Shown here: positions 1 to 7,090 of the stretch, piece by piece
Layout of the letters: every line of letters starts with the position of its first letter
How positions within the stretch are numbered: position 1 is the stretch's first letter
NCBI GenBank assembly: GCA_938082955.1
Contig: CALKDE010000294.1
Location: forward strand, 1 to 7,148
DNA from: an uncultured Pseudomonadales bacterium
Lineage (GTDB): Bacteria > Pseudomonadota > Gammaproteobacteria > Pseudomonadales > Pseudohongiellaceae
Direction of reading: 5' to 3'
DNA length: 7,148 nt
Notes under the pieces: model-generated
Told to the model about the DNA's origin: nothing
Databases searched by the model: none
Seen by the model: the letters and a program-made list of their open reading frames with translations, nothing else
Position numbers and translations under genes: made by a program

Positions 1-849
1 AACTATATCGCCTTCCTACAGCAGTTTCGTTTTGCAGTTGCAGAATCAGTGCCAAGCGAACAAATAGCCAAATGTCTGTCGTTTTTAATGCTAGCAGGCA
101 TCGTTGCCGCATTGCTTGGGCCAGAAGTTGCTCGACGCTTCAGTATCGTTGAGGGACTTCCCGATTACGTTGGTTCCTTTTTAGGTTTGACAGCAATGCT
201 GACTGTATCGTTCCTGATCTTGCTGACATTCTACAAAAACACGACATTCGAAAAACAAGACCAATCCAGTGCTATCAGGCCCCTAGGGCAGATTTTCAGA
301 CAACCCACATTAATCCTCGCCATAGCCGCCGCTGCCGCAGGCTATAGCATCATGAGTCTGGTTATGACTGCAACACCCCTAAGCATGCATGAGATGGATC
401 ATCATTCTTTGGATGACACAACCCGAGTTATCCAAATCCACATCCTTGCCATGTATATCCCATCATTCTTCAGTGGGTTCTTAATTTCTTGGTTTGGAGT
501 TAAAAGGATTATCCAGGCAGGCTTTGTTCTAATGGCGATCTGTATATTTATCGGATGGGGCCAGCCCGAGTTCATTAACTACTGGGGCGCTTTAGTCTTT
601 CTCGGTGTGGGCTGGAATTTCCTTTTCCTTGGTGGCACCACCTTGCTGACTCAAAGCTACCGCGCCTCGGAGCGATTTAAGGTGCAGGCGGTCAATGATT
701 TCCTGGTCTTTGGCTTACAGGCGGTTGGCTCACTCAGTGCAGGTATTCTACTGGCCAGTATTGGCTGGAGTGGTGTGATGGTATTTGCTCTACCCTTGTT
801 GCTGCTGCTGGTTCCAGTAATATTCTATGCCGGCAGATCCACAGCCTAG
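1..849 (+). CDS. MFS transporter, 5'-truncated by the window edge
   Basis: The reading frame is open from base 1 to the TAG at 847-849 and gives 282 visible residues. A GTG at 49 is an internal Val, not a start, because the upstream codons (reading NYIAFLQQFRFAVAES) are typical of the loop and helix before it in this family. About eight hydrophobic segments are visible, at roughly residues 24-43, 57-78, 101-123, 145-165, 172-187, 193-217, 231-252 and 255-276. This fits helices 5-12 of a 12-helix major facilitator protein of about 400 residues. The stretch ATPLSMH, a loop with three further His or Asp residues, and IQIHILAMY..SFFSG followed by a short basic turn (FGVKR) match the start of the C-terminal half of many proteobacterial MFS_1 proteins. 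It acts in the inner membrane. The substrate cannot be told from sequence, and no neighbour gives a firm hint. Family assignment is confident; function is open. Confidence 0.88.
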   Translation, partial: NYIAFLQQFRFAVAESVPSEQIAKCLSFLMLAGIVAALLGPEVARRFSIVEGLPDYVGSFLGLTAMLTVSFLILLTFYKNTTFEKQDQSSAIRPLGQIFRQPTLILAIAAAAAGYSIMSLVMTATPLSMHEMDHHSLDDTTRVIQIHILAMYIPSFFSGFLISWFGVKRIIQAGFVLMAICIFIGWGQPEFINYWGALVFLGVGWNFLFLGGTTLLTQSYRASERFKVQAVNDFLVFGLQAVGSLSAGILLASIGWSGVMVFALPLLLLLVPVIFYAGRSTA

Positions 850-1000
850 ATCAATTTTGTTACTGTCACTTGATTTGGTTTCAGCAGGGATCAAAACAGC
901 CATTCCCTCTAGCCCCTGAGCGGCAAATTTACGCAGTTGATATCCAGAAACCCGTCCCACTGAGCATCTTTTTTTGATCCACACCACAAACTACTGTAGC

Positions 1001-1028
1001 TTTACTGTGAAATAAATCATTCTATTAG
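1001..1028 (+). promoter_or_regulatory. Weak candidate sigma-70 promoter for the secreted protein gene
   Basis: TTTACT (1001-1006) and TATTAG (1023-1028) are separated by 16 bases, and each matches four of six consensus positions. They lie 20 bases before the ATG at 1048, in an A/T-rich stretch of the 198-base gap that follows the MFS gene. A gap of this size suggests the downstream gene has its own promoter. This pair is only the best-looking option by eye, so confidence is low. Confidence 0.2.
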
Positions 1029-1047
1029 CGTTGATATTGAGAAGCCC

Positions 1048-2058
1048 ATGATCACTATTGCTCATCTAGGATCGAACTCGCGATTTCTTCTTGCCCTCGT
1101 TGCTCTTAGCGCTGGACTGATTAGCCTCAAACCGCTAGCTGCCAATGCTCAGGACTATATAGTCGGACGCACCGCAGATGGGCAGCCAGACCTGCAAGGC
1201 TTGTGGACTAACGATACCATCACCCCAATAGAACGCCCCATCTCGATGGCAGGCCAGGCATTCCTCTCCCAAGATGAGATCGCTAGCGCAGAAGCGCGCA
1301 TTGCTCAGCGCAGAGCCGTAGCCGATGACAATATCGTGGTCGAAGCAGGCGGAAGCATCGGGGGTTACAATCAAATCTGGCTGGATTCTGGGGATACCGT
1401 TCTTTCTACCGGTCAGACATCAATGATTACCGATCCGCCTTCTGGCCGAGCCCCTATTCGCCCAGAAGCTGAAGCAAAACGAGACTATGGCTTTGCCCAC
1501 GTTGAAGATCACTGGACTAATCACACAGTTTGGGACCGCTGTATAACGCGCGGTGTGCCGGGATCCATGTTGCCCGCCGGCTACAACAATGCCTACCGAT
1601 TCATTCAGACTGAGGATACCTTTACCATCGTGCATGAAATGATTCACGATGTACGGGTAATCCACCTCGATAAAGCCGAGCATATCGATTCTAAGGTAAA
1701 ATTATGGATGGGTGATTCCATTGCTCGTTGGGAAGGCGATACCCTAGTGGTTGAAACCACGAATTACAATGATCGCGGTATGATTGCCAACAGCAGCGCA
1801 GGTGGCCGACTGAAGGGCGTACCCATCAGTGATCAACTTCATGTAGTTGAACGTTTCAGCAGGGTAAGCGAAGGCACAATACTGTGGGAGGCACGCGTTA
1901 CCGATCCAGTAAACTTCTCAGCACCTTTTACGATCTCCATGCCGCTCACTCGTGACGACCAGTATACGATGTACGAATACGCCTGCCATGAAGGTAACTA
2001 CGCGATCGAGAATATCCTAAGCGGTGGACGCGCTGCGGAGGTCTCAACCACGCCCTAA
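1048..2058 (+). CDS. Secreted protein of an uncharacterised family (PDLQGxW / EYACHEGNY type)
   Basis: A 336-residue protein with a clear Sec signal peptide: Arg12, a hydrophobic core at about 14-27, and a likely signal peptidase I site after LAANA (Ala34). The mature protein should be periplasmic or exported. Recognisable family blocks are PDLQGLWTN (47-55), a DPPSGRAPI turn (129-137), WDRCITRG (162-169), YNNAYRFIQT (179-188), HEMIHDVRVI (196-205), a GDSIARWEGDTLVVETTNY block (222-240), VVERFSR (266-272) and YACHEGNY (311-318). I recognise this set from many hypothetical proteins of Acidobacteria and Proteobacteria, but I know of no assigned function. The only two cysteines, Cys165 and Cys313, both sit in conserved blocks and may form a disulfide. 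The start is supported by the signal peptide; a short GAGAAG lies at 1039-1044, only three bases before the ATG, which is closer than usual. It appears monocistronic. Confidence 0.85.
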   Translation: MITIAHLGSNSRFLLALVALSAGLISLKPLAANAQDYIVGRTADGQPDLQGLWTNDTITPIERPISMAGQAFLSQDEIASAEARIAQRRAVADDNIVVEAGGSIGGYNQIWLDSGDTVLSTGQTSMITDPPSGRAPIRPEAEAKRDYGFAHVEDHWTNHTVWDRCITRGVPGSMLPAGYNNAYRFIQTEDTFTIVHEMIHDVRVIHLDKAEHIDSKVKLWMGDSIARWEGDTLVVETTNYNDRGMIANSSAGGRLKGVPISDQLHVVERFSRVSEGTILWEARVTDPVNFSAPFTISMPLTRDDQYTMYEYACHEGNYAIENILSGGRAAEVSTTP

Positions 2059-2115
2059 CCGCTAACTAAATCTGCAGTACGCGGTAACAAACTTTTTAGG
2101 ATCTTCCTATCTTTC

Positions 2116-2149
2116 GAGCCCAGTTTCATTTTTTAGTGACTCTGGGCTT
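2116..2149 (+). terminator. Candidate hairpin after the secreted protein gene
   Basis: AGCCCAG (2117-2123) pairs perfectly with CTGGGCT (2142-2148), and a G-T pair can extend it outward. The loop is 18 bases and contains a run of six T. It sits about 60 bases past the TAA-less end of the preceding gene (its stop is TAA at 2056-2058). No T-run follows the 3' arm, so it is not a textbook intrinsic terminator. It could be a terminator, an RNA-end stabiliser, or chance. Confidence 0.35.
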
Positions 2150-2172
2150 CGTTCCCTATCGGCCTACTTAGA

Positions 2173-2412
2173 ATGAGTTTTGATGAACTTAATTGTGATA
2201 AAAATATTATCTCCAGGGCTGATGTTCCTTTAGAATCAATAGCCGGATTTTTGTCACTTCGAACCAGTCAAGCAGCGAGTATTCAACAAGCACTCAAACA
2301 AAAGGATATATGGACTGGCCAAAGAGACGGTTTATTGCGCTTTGGCCCTGCTCCCTACCTGAGCGACCTTCAACTTAGAGATACCATCTTAGCCTTGGGA
2401 GAACTGATATAA
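2173..2412 (+). pseudogene. C-terminal remnant of a class-V PLP enzyme (kynureninase/aminotransferase-like)
   Basis: This 79-codon frame does not look like a complete small protein. From about residue 17 on it resembles the C-terminal end of fold-type I, class-V PLP-dependent enzymes of the kynureninase/aminotransferase group: GFLSLRT (residues 25-31), an Ala/Gln-rich helix (AASIQQALKQK), then LLRFGPAPYLSD (54-65) with the conserved Arg that in this fold usually contacts the substrate carboxylate, and a closing helix LRDTILALGEL. A full enzyme would have about 370-420 residues. The cofactor-binding Lys and the whole large domain are missing. The frame is open only back to 2140 (a TGA lies at 2137-2139), and I found no further homologous sequence in the 114 bases upstream, so it is 5'-deleted rather than frameshifted nearby. 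The stretch 2161-2220 is only about 33% G+C, unlike its neighbours. Its TAA at 2410-2412 overlaps the inferred start of the next gene. Confidence 0.6.
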
Positions 2413-2903
2413 GCTCAATAGTACCCAGAAAAGAGCTTATTCTTGCTAGTATTATTGAAGTACTTGAGCAGGTTTTAACTAATGCTACAAAAGCCGCGGA
2501 CCAGGCCCGCGCGACAGCAACTCACAGTGAAAATGTGGCACAGAACAAATACGATACCCTAGGCCTTGAAGCTGCATACCTTGCCCATGGACAGTCAAAA
2601 AGAGCTACGGAATATCAGCAGGAGCTTGACGAATTCAAGAAAATTCCAAGCGTGGTACTAGCAGAAAATCAGGCTATAGGTCCAGGCTGCGTTGTCACAT
2701 TACGTTTTGAAAATACAAGCCGAATCGTATTTATCGGTCCCGGGGCTGCTGGACTGAAAGTACAAGTAGATAACGTCGAAATAGTGGTTATTACGCCATC
2801 GGCTCCACTGGGGAAACTACTAATCGGAAAAACTAGGTTTGATGTGATCGAAACAGTCATCAATGGAGTTAAAACCACTTATGAAATATCACACTGTTAT
2901 TAA
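2409..2903 (+). CDS. GreA/GreB-family transcription elongation factor-like protein; start codon apparently lost
   Basis: Gre factors enter the secondary channel of RNA polymerase and trigger cleavage of backtracked transcripts. The frame is open from 2379 to TAA 2901-2903. Read from 2409 it gives 164 residues, the usual length of the GreA/B-like family. An N-terminal coiled-coil half (about 1-80: PRKELIL, IIEVLEQVL, then NKYDTLGLEAAYLAHGQ) is followed by the FKBP-like C-terminal half (about 87-160: IGPGCVVTL, FIGPGAAGL, VVITPSAPLGKLLIG, TTYEI). SAPLGKLLIGK corresponds to the SPLGxALLGK block of GreA. The first ATG/GTG/TTG in frame is GTG 2535, which would remove about 42 residues of the coiled coil and has no Shine-Dalgarno sequence. 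GGGAGA at 2397-2402 lies six bases before an ATA at 2409, which overlaps the upstream TAA (ATAA). The gene may use a rare ATA/ATT start or be a recent pseudogene. The body shows no internal stop or frameshift. Family assignment is good; activity is doubtful. Confidence 0.72.
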   Translation: MSSIVPRKELILASIIEVLEQVLTNATKAADQARATATHSENVAQNKYDTLGLEAAYLAHGQSKRATEYQQELDEFKKIPSVVLAENQAIGPGCVVTLRFENTSRIVFIGPGAAGLKVQVDNVEIVVITPSAPLGKLLIGKTRFDVIETVINGVKTTYEISHCY

Positions 2904-2925
2904 TAGCACTCTTCACTATTGAAAG

Positions 2926-2941
2926 ACTTTATCTCTAAAGT
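2926..2941. terminator. Weak hairpin between the convergent genes
   Basis: ACTTTA (2926-2931) and TAAAGT (2936-2941) form a 6-base stem with a TCTC loop, in the 47-base gap between the Gre-like gene and the lyase gene, which converge here. An overlapping alternative pairs AAGACT (2923-2928) with AGTCTT (2947-2952), and GCACT (2906-2910) can pair with AGTGC (2939-2943). The position suits a bidirectional terminator, but the stem is A/T-rich and has no clear T-run, so the call is tentative. Confidence 0.3.
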
Positions 2942-2950
2942 GCATCAGTC

Positions 2951-4423
2951 TTAGAGCAGCCCTAACTTTATTTGCGCATCCAACTTTCCGTTTGCTTGCT
3001 TTAGTTTACTGCGACGCTCTAGCAGCCAAGCATTGTTTTTCGATTGCACTTCTCGTTGCTCGGCTAGCGCCTTCTTTGTTTCATCCGGTGCGGGTCCGCC
3101 ATAGATGTTGCGAATGCGGACAAAATTCTCGGCCGAGAGGGCCTCTTCCAATTCGCTGGCACTCAAGTCTAAGGATCTACCTATTTTTTCCTTCGCTGCC
3201 GCTTGTAGAATATCGAAGCTAACGCCACTGCCTGCAGCGGTGGCTCGCTTCACGCAGTCGGCGACTATCGCGTGAGCCTTGCTAAAGGGAAGGTTTTCCC
3301 GACGAACGATAGTATCGGCGAGTTCAGTTACGGTAATAAAGTTAGCTTCGGCTCTTATCCGAAGTAAATCGAGATTGAATTGTGCCGCTGCCAGAGCATG
3401 CCCAAGAAGTGATACCGCACGATTCGAATCTCTAATCGCTGAGAAGTTAAGCGGTTGCAGATCATCCTCAACGTCATTGATATCGCCAAACGGTGTGTTA
3501 TGGACGCTGGTTAATACACCTAGCACCTGGCCGAGGGCCTTACTGGCAATCGCTCGAACATGCTCGATGGCGACTGGATTTCGCTTTTGCGGCATTATCG
3601 ATGAGGCCTGTACATAACCATCTGGAAGACGGATAACATTGAATTCCACCATCGCCATTAACAAAAATTCCTGAGCAAACTTGCCCACGTTAATGAGCAA
3701 GCCCGATACTGATCCCAGCAGTTCTGTGAAATAGTCCACAGAGGCGATAGAACCGTAGGAGTTTCGCGTCGGCCCATCGAAGCCGAGTAGATCAGCAACC
3801 CGCGCCCTATCTATCGGAAATCCTGTTGTAGTAATTGCACAGGCACCAAGTGGGCAGAGGTTCATATTTTCGTAGGCGCGCCGTATTCGAACTATGTCGC
3901 GACCTGTATTTTCCGCCATCGCCAGAAGATAGTGCGCGATAGTGGTAGGTTGTGCCGGCTGGGTATGAGTGTAAGCTGGCATCAGAGATTCATGATGTGC
4001 AGCTGCGAGATCAAGAAAGACTTCGTGCAGCGTAGAACAAACCTCAATTAGATCGAGCGTCTGCTGCCGCAGGTACAAACGATAAATCGTAACATCGATA
4101 TCGTTGCGGCTACGGGCGGTGTGCACCTTACCAGCAATATCCGCGTCGCCGCAGCCTGCTGTGATTTCACGCTGAATATAGTAGAACAGATCTTCCACGC
4201 TGCCGTCATACTCGGCGTTACGCATAGCCTCAATGTCCAGCCCCTCGATGGCCTGTAGTATGAGCTTTAACTCTTCGCCGGTAATAATATTTTGCTCGGC
4301 AAGCATCACCACATGAGCACGATCCACATCCACATAGTGATCGAGAAAATAGCGTTGGGCATCGGCAAAACAGTCGCTGAGTACGTTATCTTTGTATCCC
4401 TGGGCGGGAAATTTTTCACTCAT
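2951..4423 (-). CDS. ArgH-family lyase (argininosuccinate lyase-like, aspartase/fumarase superfamily)
   Basis: A 490-residue cytoplasmic enzyme expected to cleave a C-N bond and release fumarate; the family works as homotetramers. Superfamily landmarks are all present: HTARSRND (101-108), YTHTQPAQPTT (151-161) with the catalytic acid His153, and SSIMPQKRNP (274-283), where Ser274/Ser275 sit in the mobile catalytic loop and Lys280 and Asn282 in the signature. Length is close to typical ArgH (about 460). It differs from biosynthetic ArgH in several places: THTQPAQP instead of the usual THLQRAQP, ITTTGFPIDR (197-206), NSYGSIASVDY (221-231), NPV instead of NPD after the signature, and NTPFGDINDVEDDL (309-322) in place of the usual block there. 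I therefore infer an ArgH paralogue whose substrate may be another N-succinyl-type amino acid, as in EDDS lyase. The start ATG 4423 is 12 bases after the upstream stop, with GAGAG at 4433-4437 overlapping that stop: same operon as the PIG-L gene. Family is certain, exact substrate is not. Confidence 0.9.
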   Translation of the reverse strand: MSEKFPAQGYKDNVLSDCFADAQRYFLDHYVDVDRAHVVMLAEQNIITGEELKLILQAIEGLDIEAMRNAEYDGSVEDLFYYIQREITAGCGDADIAGKVHTARSRNDIDVTIYRLYLRQQTLDLIEVCSTLHEVFLDLAAAHHESLMPAYTHTQPAQPTTIAHYLLAMAENTGRDIVRIRRAYENMNLCPLGACAITTTGFPIDRARVADLLGFDGPTRNSYGSIASVDYFTELLGSVSGLLINVGKFAQEFLLMAMVEFNVIRLPDGYVQASSIMPQKRNPVAIEHVRAIASKALGQVLGVLTSVHNTPFGDINDVEDDLQPLNFSAIRDSNRAVSLLGHALAAAQFNLDLLRIRAEANFITVTELADTIVRRENLPFSKAHAIVADCVKRATAAGSGVSFDILQAAAKEKIGRSLDLSASELEEALSAENFVRIRNIYGGPAPDETKKALAEQREVQSKNNAWLLERRSKLKQANGKLDAQIKLGLL

Positions 4424-4435
4424 GGGGCAATACTC

Positions 4436-7069
4436 TCAGTTAGCTGCGGCAGACAGGCTCAGTAGGTTGGCGAACAATCGATAGGCACCTGGTACCCCGT
4501 TGGGTAACTGTCGGAACCATGAATAGGATGTGTATATGTAATGTCCGTCACCGATTTTTGCGTACAGCATGCCTCCGTCACTATAAGGCTCGCCTTGGTC
4601 GTGCGCTTCGGTAAGGGGAGTATAGCGATCGCGATCGAAACTGGTGAAGTTGTAATTATTACGCTCCTGGACCCAGCCGTCGAAATCGCGAGCATCTATG
4701 CGATTGGGAAAAGTGAAGACAGGGTGCTCTGGCTCTAGAATCACGATGGCAGCTGTTTCATCAACTACCCGTACGTTGCCATCCATGCTCGCCGCATAGG
4801 GAGCGAGGCCCTTAGCGATGAAGTCAGGCTGTTGATACTGCACGATCAAGTTACCGCCTTGTTCCGCGTATTCAAGAAGGCGTCGATTATTGGCGACATA
4901 GGCAGGACGAGTCTGCGAAGCCCGGATACCCACCACGATAGCGTCAAAGCTCGAAAAGTCACCAGTAGTTAGCTCGGCATCGGTTAACAGCATGACTTCC
5001 ACGCCAAGTCGGCGCAGCGCCTCAGGGACAGTGTCGCCACTACCCATGACGTAGCCAACTCGGGATGCAGCAATGCTGACATCGACGACTTCGAATTCAG
5101 TGACTGACGGCGAGTAAATGCGGTGGGTTCTAATATGAGGATAGGCTATTTCCCGCATCGTCTTATTGTACTGTGTGCCATTGACGGTGACGTTGGCCGC
5201 CAGTTTGTATTCTCCCGCGCTGACACCCGGGTCCATAGTGACCCGAAATGCTAACGTAGTAGTAGCAGGCGCAGCCGCCAGAGAAAACTCAGCACTAGGC
5301 GGTTCGAGCACCCAACCCTGAGGGACCTCGAACCGAGCCCTGCCGGCTACATCCTGCGAAGTATTATTTCGAACAGTCAATAACAATTCCCGAGGTGCAT
5401 CACCGGCAGATATTGGCACTACGACAAGGTCTGTACCGGGCTCTACAGATATTGCTGGCACCACATCTAGGCGGCGGCGAATCTCGCCACGAATGCGGTC
5501 AACCAAGCGATGTTCGACCTCTTGTCGAATCGTTATCTGGGTTCCGCCTATTTCAAGCGTAACTACTGCCTCTAGCAGAGGCTCGGCGAAGGGCCGCGTG
5601 CGGGCCTCGCCTGCCGAACTCCAATCATAGGCAGCGCCCTCACGCGGCAATGCTAGCCAATAAGGCTGTGTCGGATCGGCTGCAGTGGGCACGCTGACAT
5701 CGAAGAACATCTCGGCATCGCCCTGCTCTTTGCGCCGGGAGGAGCGCTCATTGCTGAGCATCTGCACATTAGACGCAGAGACCGACCACCCGACGGGTAC
5801 GGAAAGATAAGCCTCCCGCAGCAGAACTTGCGGGGGTTGCGCCATGAACGCTCGCACGGCGACCGTCAAAACAGTACCGGGAATCGCGGTTTCCGACTCG
5901 GCTAATGCATCGATCGAGACTCCGGCTGCGAGTACAATAGCCTTCTCGAATTCGCTGACCTTTTCATCCAGCAGTCGCTTCGCATCTAGCGCTTGCGCCA
6001 CATCACTTGCTTCACGCGCGAGTTCAAGCCCATCGACAAGATTAGGAATAAGTGCCTCTGGATTCAGAGGATCATAGACAGACATTAAGCCATCAATACT
6101 TTGCTGCAATGCAGATAGAATCTCAACGAATACCACTGAAGGGGCTTGCTCAAGAGTCGAGATTCCAGTGATGGTAGTATCGATACCCGAGAAGATAGAG
6201 TTTTCGGCGCCGGACGGTTCGAACTGCGATGTAAGGAGAAACAGTTGAGACTGCTGGCCACCACGCAGTTCGAGCGTACCCATTTGTTGGGTTTTCTGCT
6301 GACTCCTGCCCTGCATTCCAATTTCAAAATAACTACGCCCGGTTACAGGGTCGTATTCTCCGGTGTTAATCAGTAATGCCGGCTGTTCCGCTGCCTCCAC
6401 ATTGATAGAGCTCCCTGTGAAAGCCCGGCCTGTATAGAACTTCTGAACTTGCCAAGGTGTTAGACCCTGCGCAATATGCTCGGGGAATCGATTCGAATCG
6501 GCCGCCGCTTCCAGAGCCAATGGGGTCAGGTAACCCGCGAACTGATGATGACCATGGCCATCCGCGGCGGTACCATTCCAACGGGACACAATTACACTAG
6601 GGCGAAATGTTCTAATGGCGCGCACCATGTCATCCAGCAGCAGTTCTTCAGGCCAGACGCGAGAGGCTTCTGTCCTATATTTGGAAAATCCGAAGTCGTT
6701 GGCACGCGTAAATAGCTGCTCGGCCCCGTCTAAGCGCCTAGCCTGCAACAGCTCCTCAGTGCGTATCACACCAAGCGCATCGGACTGCTCAACACCGATA
6801 ATGTTCTGCCCGCCGGAACCACGCGTGAGCGACAGGTAGGCAGTCCGCGCATGCATTCGACGTGCATGATAGGCCACCAAAGCGGAATCTTCGTCGTCAG
6901 GGTGCGCACCGGTATGCATAACGCTTGCAGTAGTGCCTAGGCGCAGCAGCTGTCGAATCAGCGCACCACTACCCTGGTCGTAGATGGCTCGCACCTGTGC
7001 TTCAACAGAAAGTGGCATTGCTATAGCTAACAACAGCAATACAATCCAGGCGTGATTTTTATTGTCCAT
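4436..7069 (-). CDS. Exported multidomain PIG-L (LmbE-like) family deacetylase
   Basis: An 877-residue protein with a signal peptide (core at about 8-20, likely cut after VEA, Ala24), so it acts outside the cytoplasm. Residues 45-260 form a PIG-L/LmbE domain, zinc hydrolases that remove acyl groups from amides. GAHPDDED (54-61) supplies His56 and Asp59 as metal ligands and Asp58 as general base (by MshB comparison), and GHGHH (171-175) supplies His172 and His175. A middle region without a clear name (about 310-540) is followed by an immunoglobulin-like NEW3 domain at about 542-635 (LLLTVRNNTSQDVAG, PQGWVLEP, GVSAGEYKL). A C-terminal GATase/ThuA-like alpha/beta domain spans about 655-875 (VGYVMGSGDTVPEAL, FDAIVVGIRA, GGNLIVQYQQPD). 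Such long PIG-L proteins are known in many bacteria, but their substrates are not established. AGGGG at 7074-7078, four bases before the ATG, supports the start. It lies between the probable symporter and the lyase gene, with short gaps, in one operon. Confidence 0.9.
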   Translation of the reverse strand: MDNKNHAWIVLLLLAIAMPLSVEAQVRAIYDQGSGALIRQLLRLGTTASVMHTGAHPDDEDSALVAYHARRMHARTAYLSLTRGSGGQNIIGVEQSDALGVIRTEELLQARRLDGAEQLFTRANDFGFSKYRTEASRVWPEELLLDDMVRAIRTFRPSVIVSRWNGTAADGHGHHQFAGYLTPLALEAAADSNRFPEHIAQGLTPWQVQKFYTGRAFTGSSINVEAAEQPALLINTGEYDPVTGRSYFEIGMQGRSQQKTQQMGTLELRGGQQSQLFLLTSQFEPSGAENSIFSGIDTTITGISTLEQAPSVVFVEILSALQQSIDGLMSVYDPLNPEALIPNLVDGLELAREASDVAQALDAKRLLDEKVSEFEKAIVLAAGVSIDALAESETAIPGTVLTVAVRAFMAQPPQVLLREAYLSVPVGWSVSASNVQMLSNERSSRRKEQGDAEMFFDVSVPTAADPTQPYWLALPREGAAYDWSSAGEARTRPFAEPLLEAVVTLEIGGTQITIRQEVEHRLVDRIRGEIRRRLDVVPAISVEPGTDLVVVPISAGDAPRELLLTVRNNTSQDVAGRARFEVPQGWVLEPPSAEFSLAAAPATTTLAFRVTMDPGVSAGEYKLAANVTVNGTQYNKTMREIAYPHIRTHRIYSPSVTEFEVVDVSIAASRVGYVMGSGDTVPEALRRLGVEVMLLTDAELTTGDFSSFDAIVVGIRASQTRPAYVANNRRLLEYAEQGGNLIVQYQQPDFIAKGLAPYAASMDGNVRVVDETAAIVILEPEHPVFTFPNRIDARDFDGWVQERNNYNFTSFDRDRYTPLTEAHDQGEPYSDGGMLYAKIGDGHYIYTSYSWFRQLPNGVPGAYRLFANLLSLSAAAN

Positions 7070-7090
7070 TATTCCCCTGAAATTCCTTAC

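Noticed and set aside
49..849. GTG at 49 as the start of the MFS gene
   Set aside because: The frame remains open and family-like to base 1; only about eight of twelve helices are present, so the gene begins outside the window.
969..976. T-run in the gap after the MFS gene as an intrinsic terminator
   Set aside because: I found no stable stem directly before it on the plus strand.
2535..2903. A separate 122-residue protein starting at GTG 2535
   Set aside because: Homology to the Gre-like coiled coil continues in frame upstream of this GTG, which lacks a ribosome binding site, so it is an internal codon of a longer gene.
2992..3617. Plus-strand open frames of 76 and 112 codons within the lyase gene
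   Set aside because: They lie opposite a confidently identified gene and show no family features; they are shadow frames.
4625..4637. Overlapping GCGATCGC-like palindromes
   Set aside because: They fall inside coding sequence, occur once as a tandem and are explained by codons for an Asp-Arg-Asp-Arg stretch; no array or regulatory context.
5844..6839. Several 70-80 codon frames on both strands inside the PIG-L gene
   Set aside because: All overlap the well-supported 877-residue frame, have biased composition and no recognisable domains.
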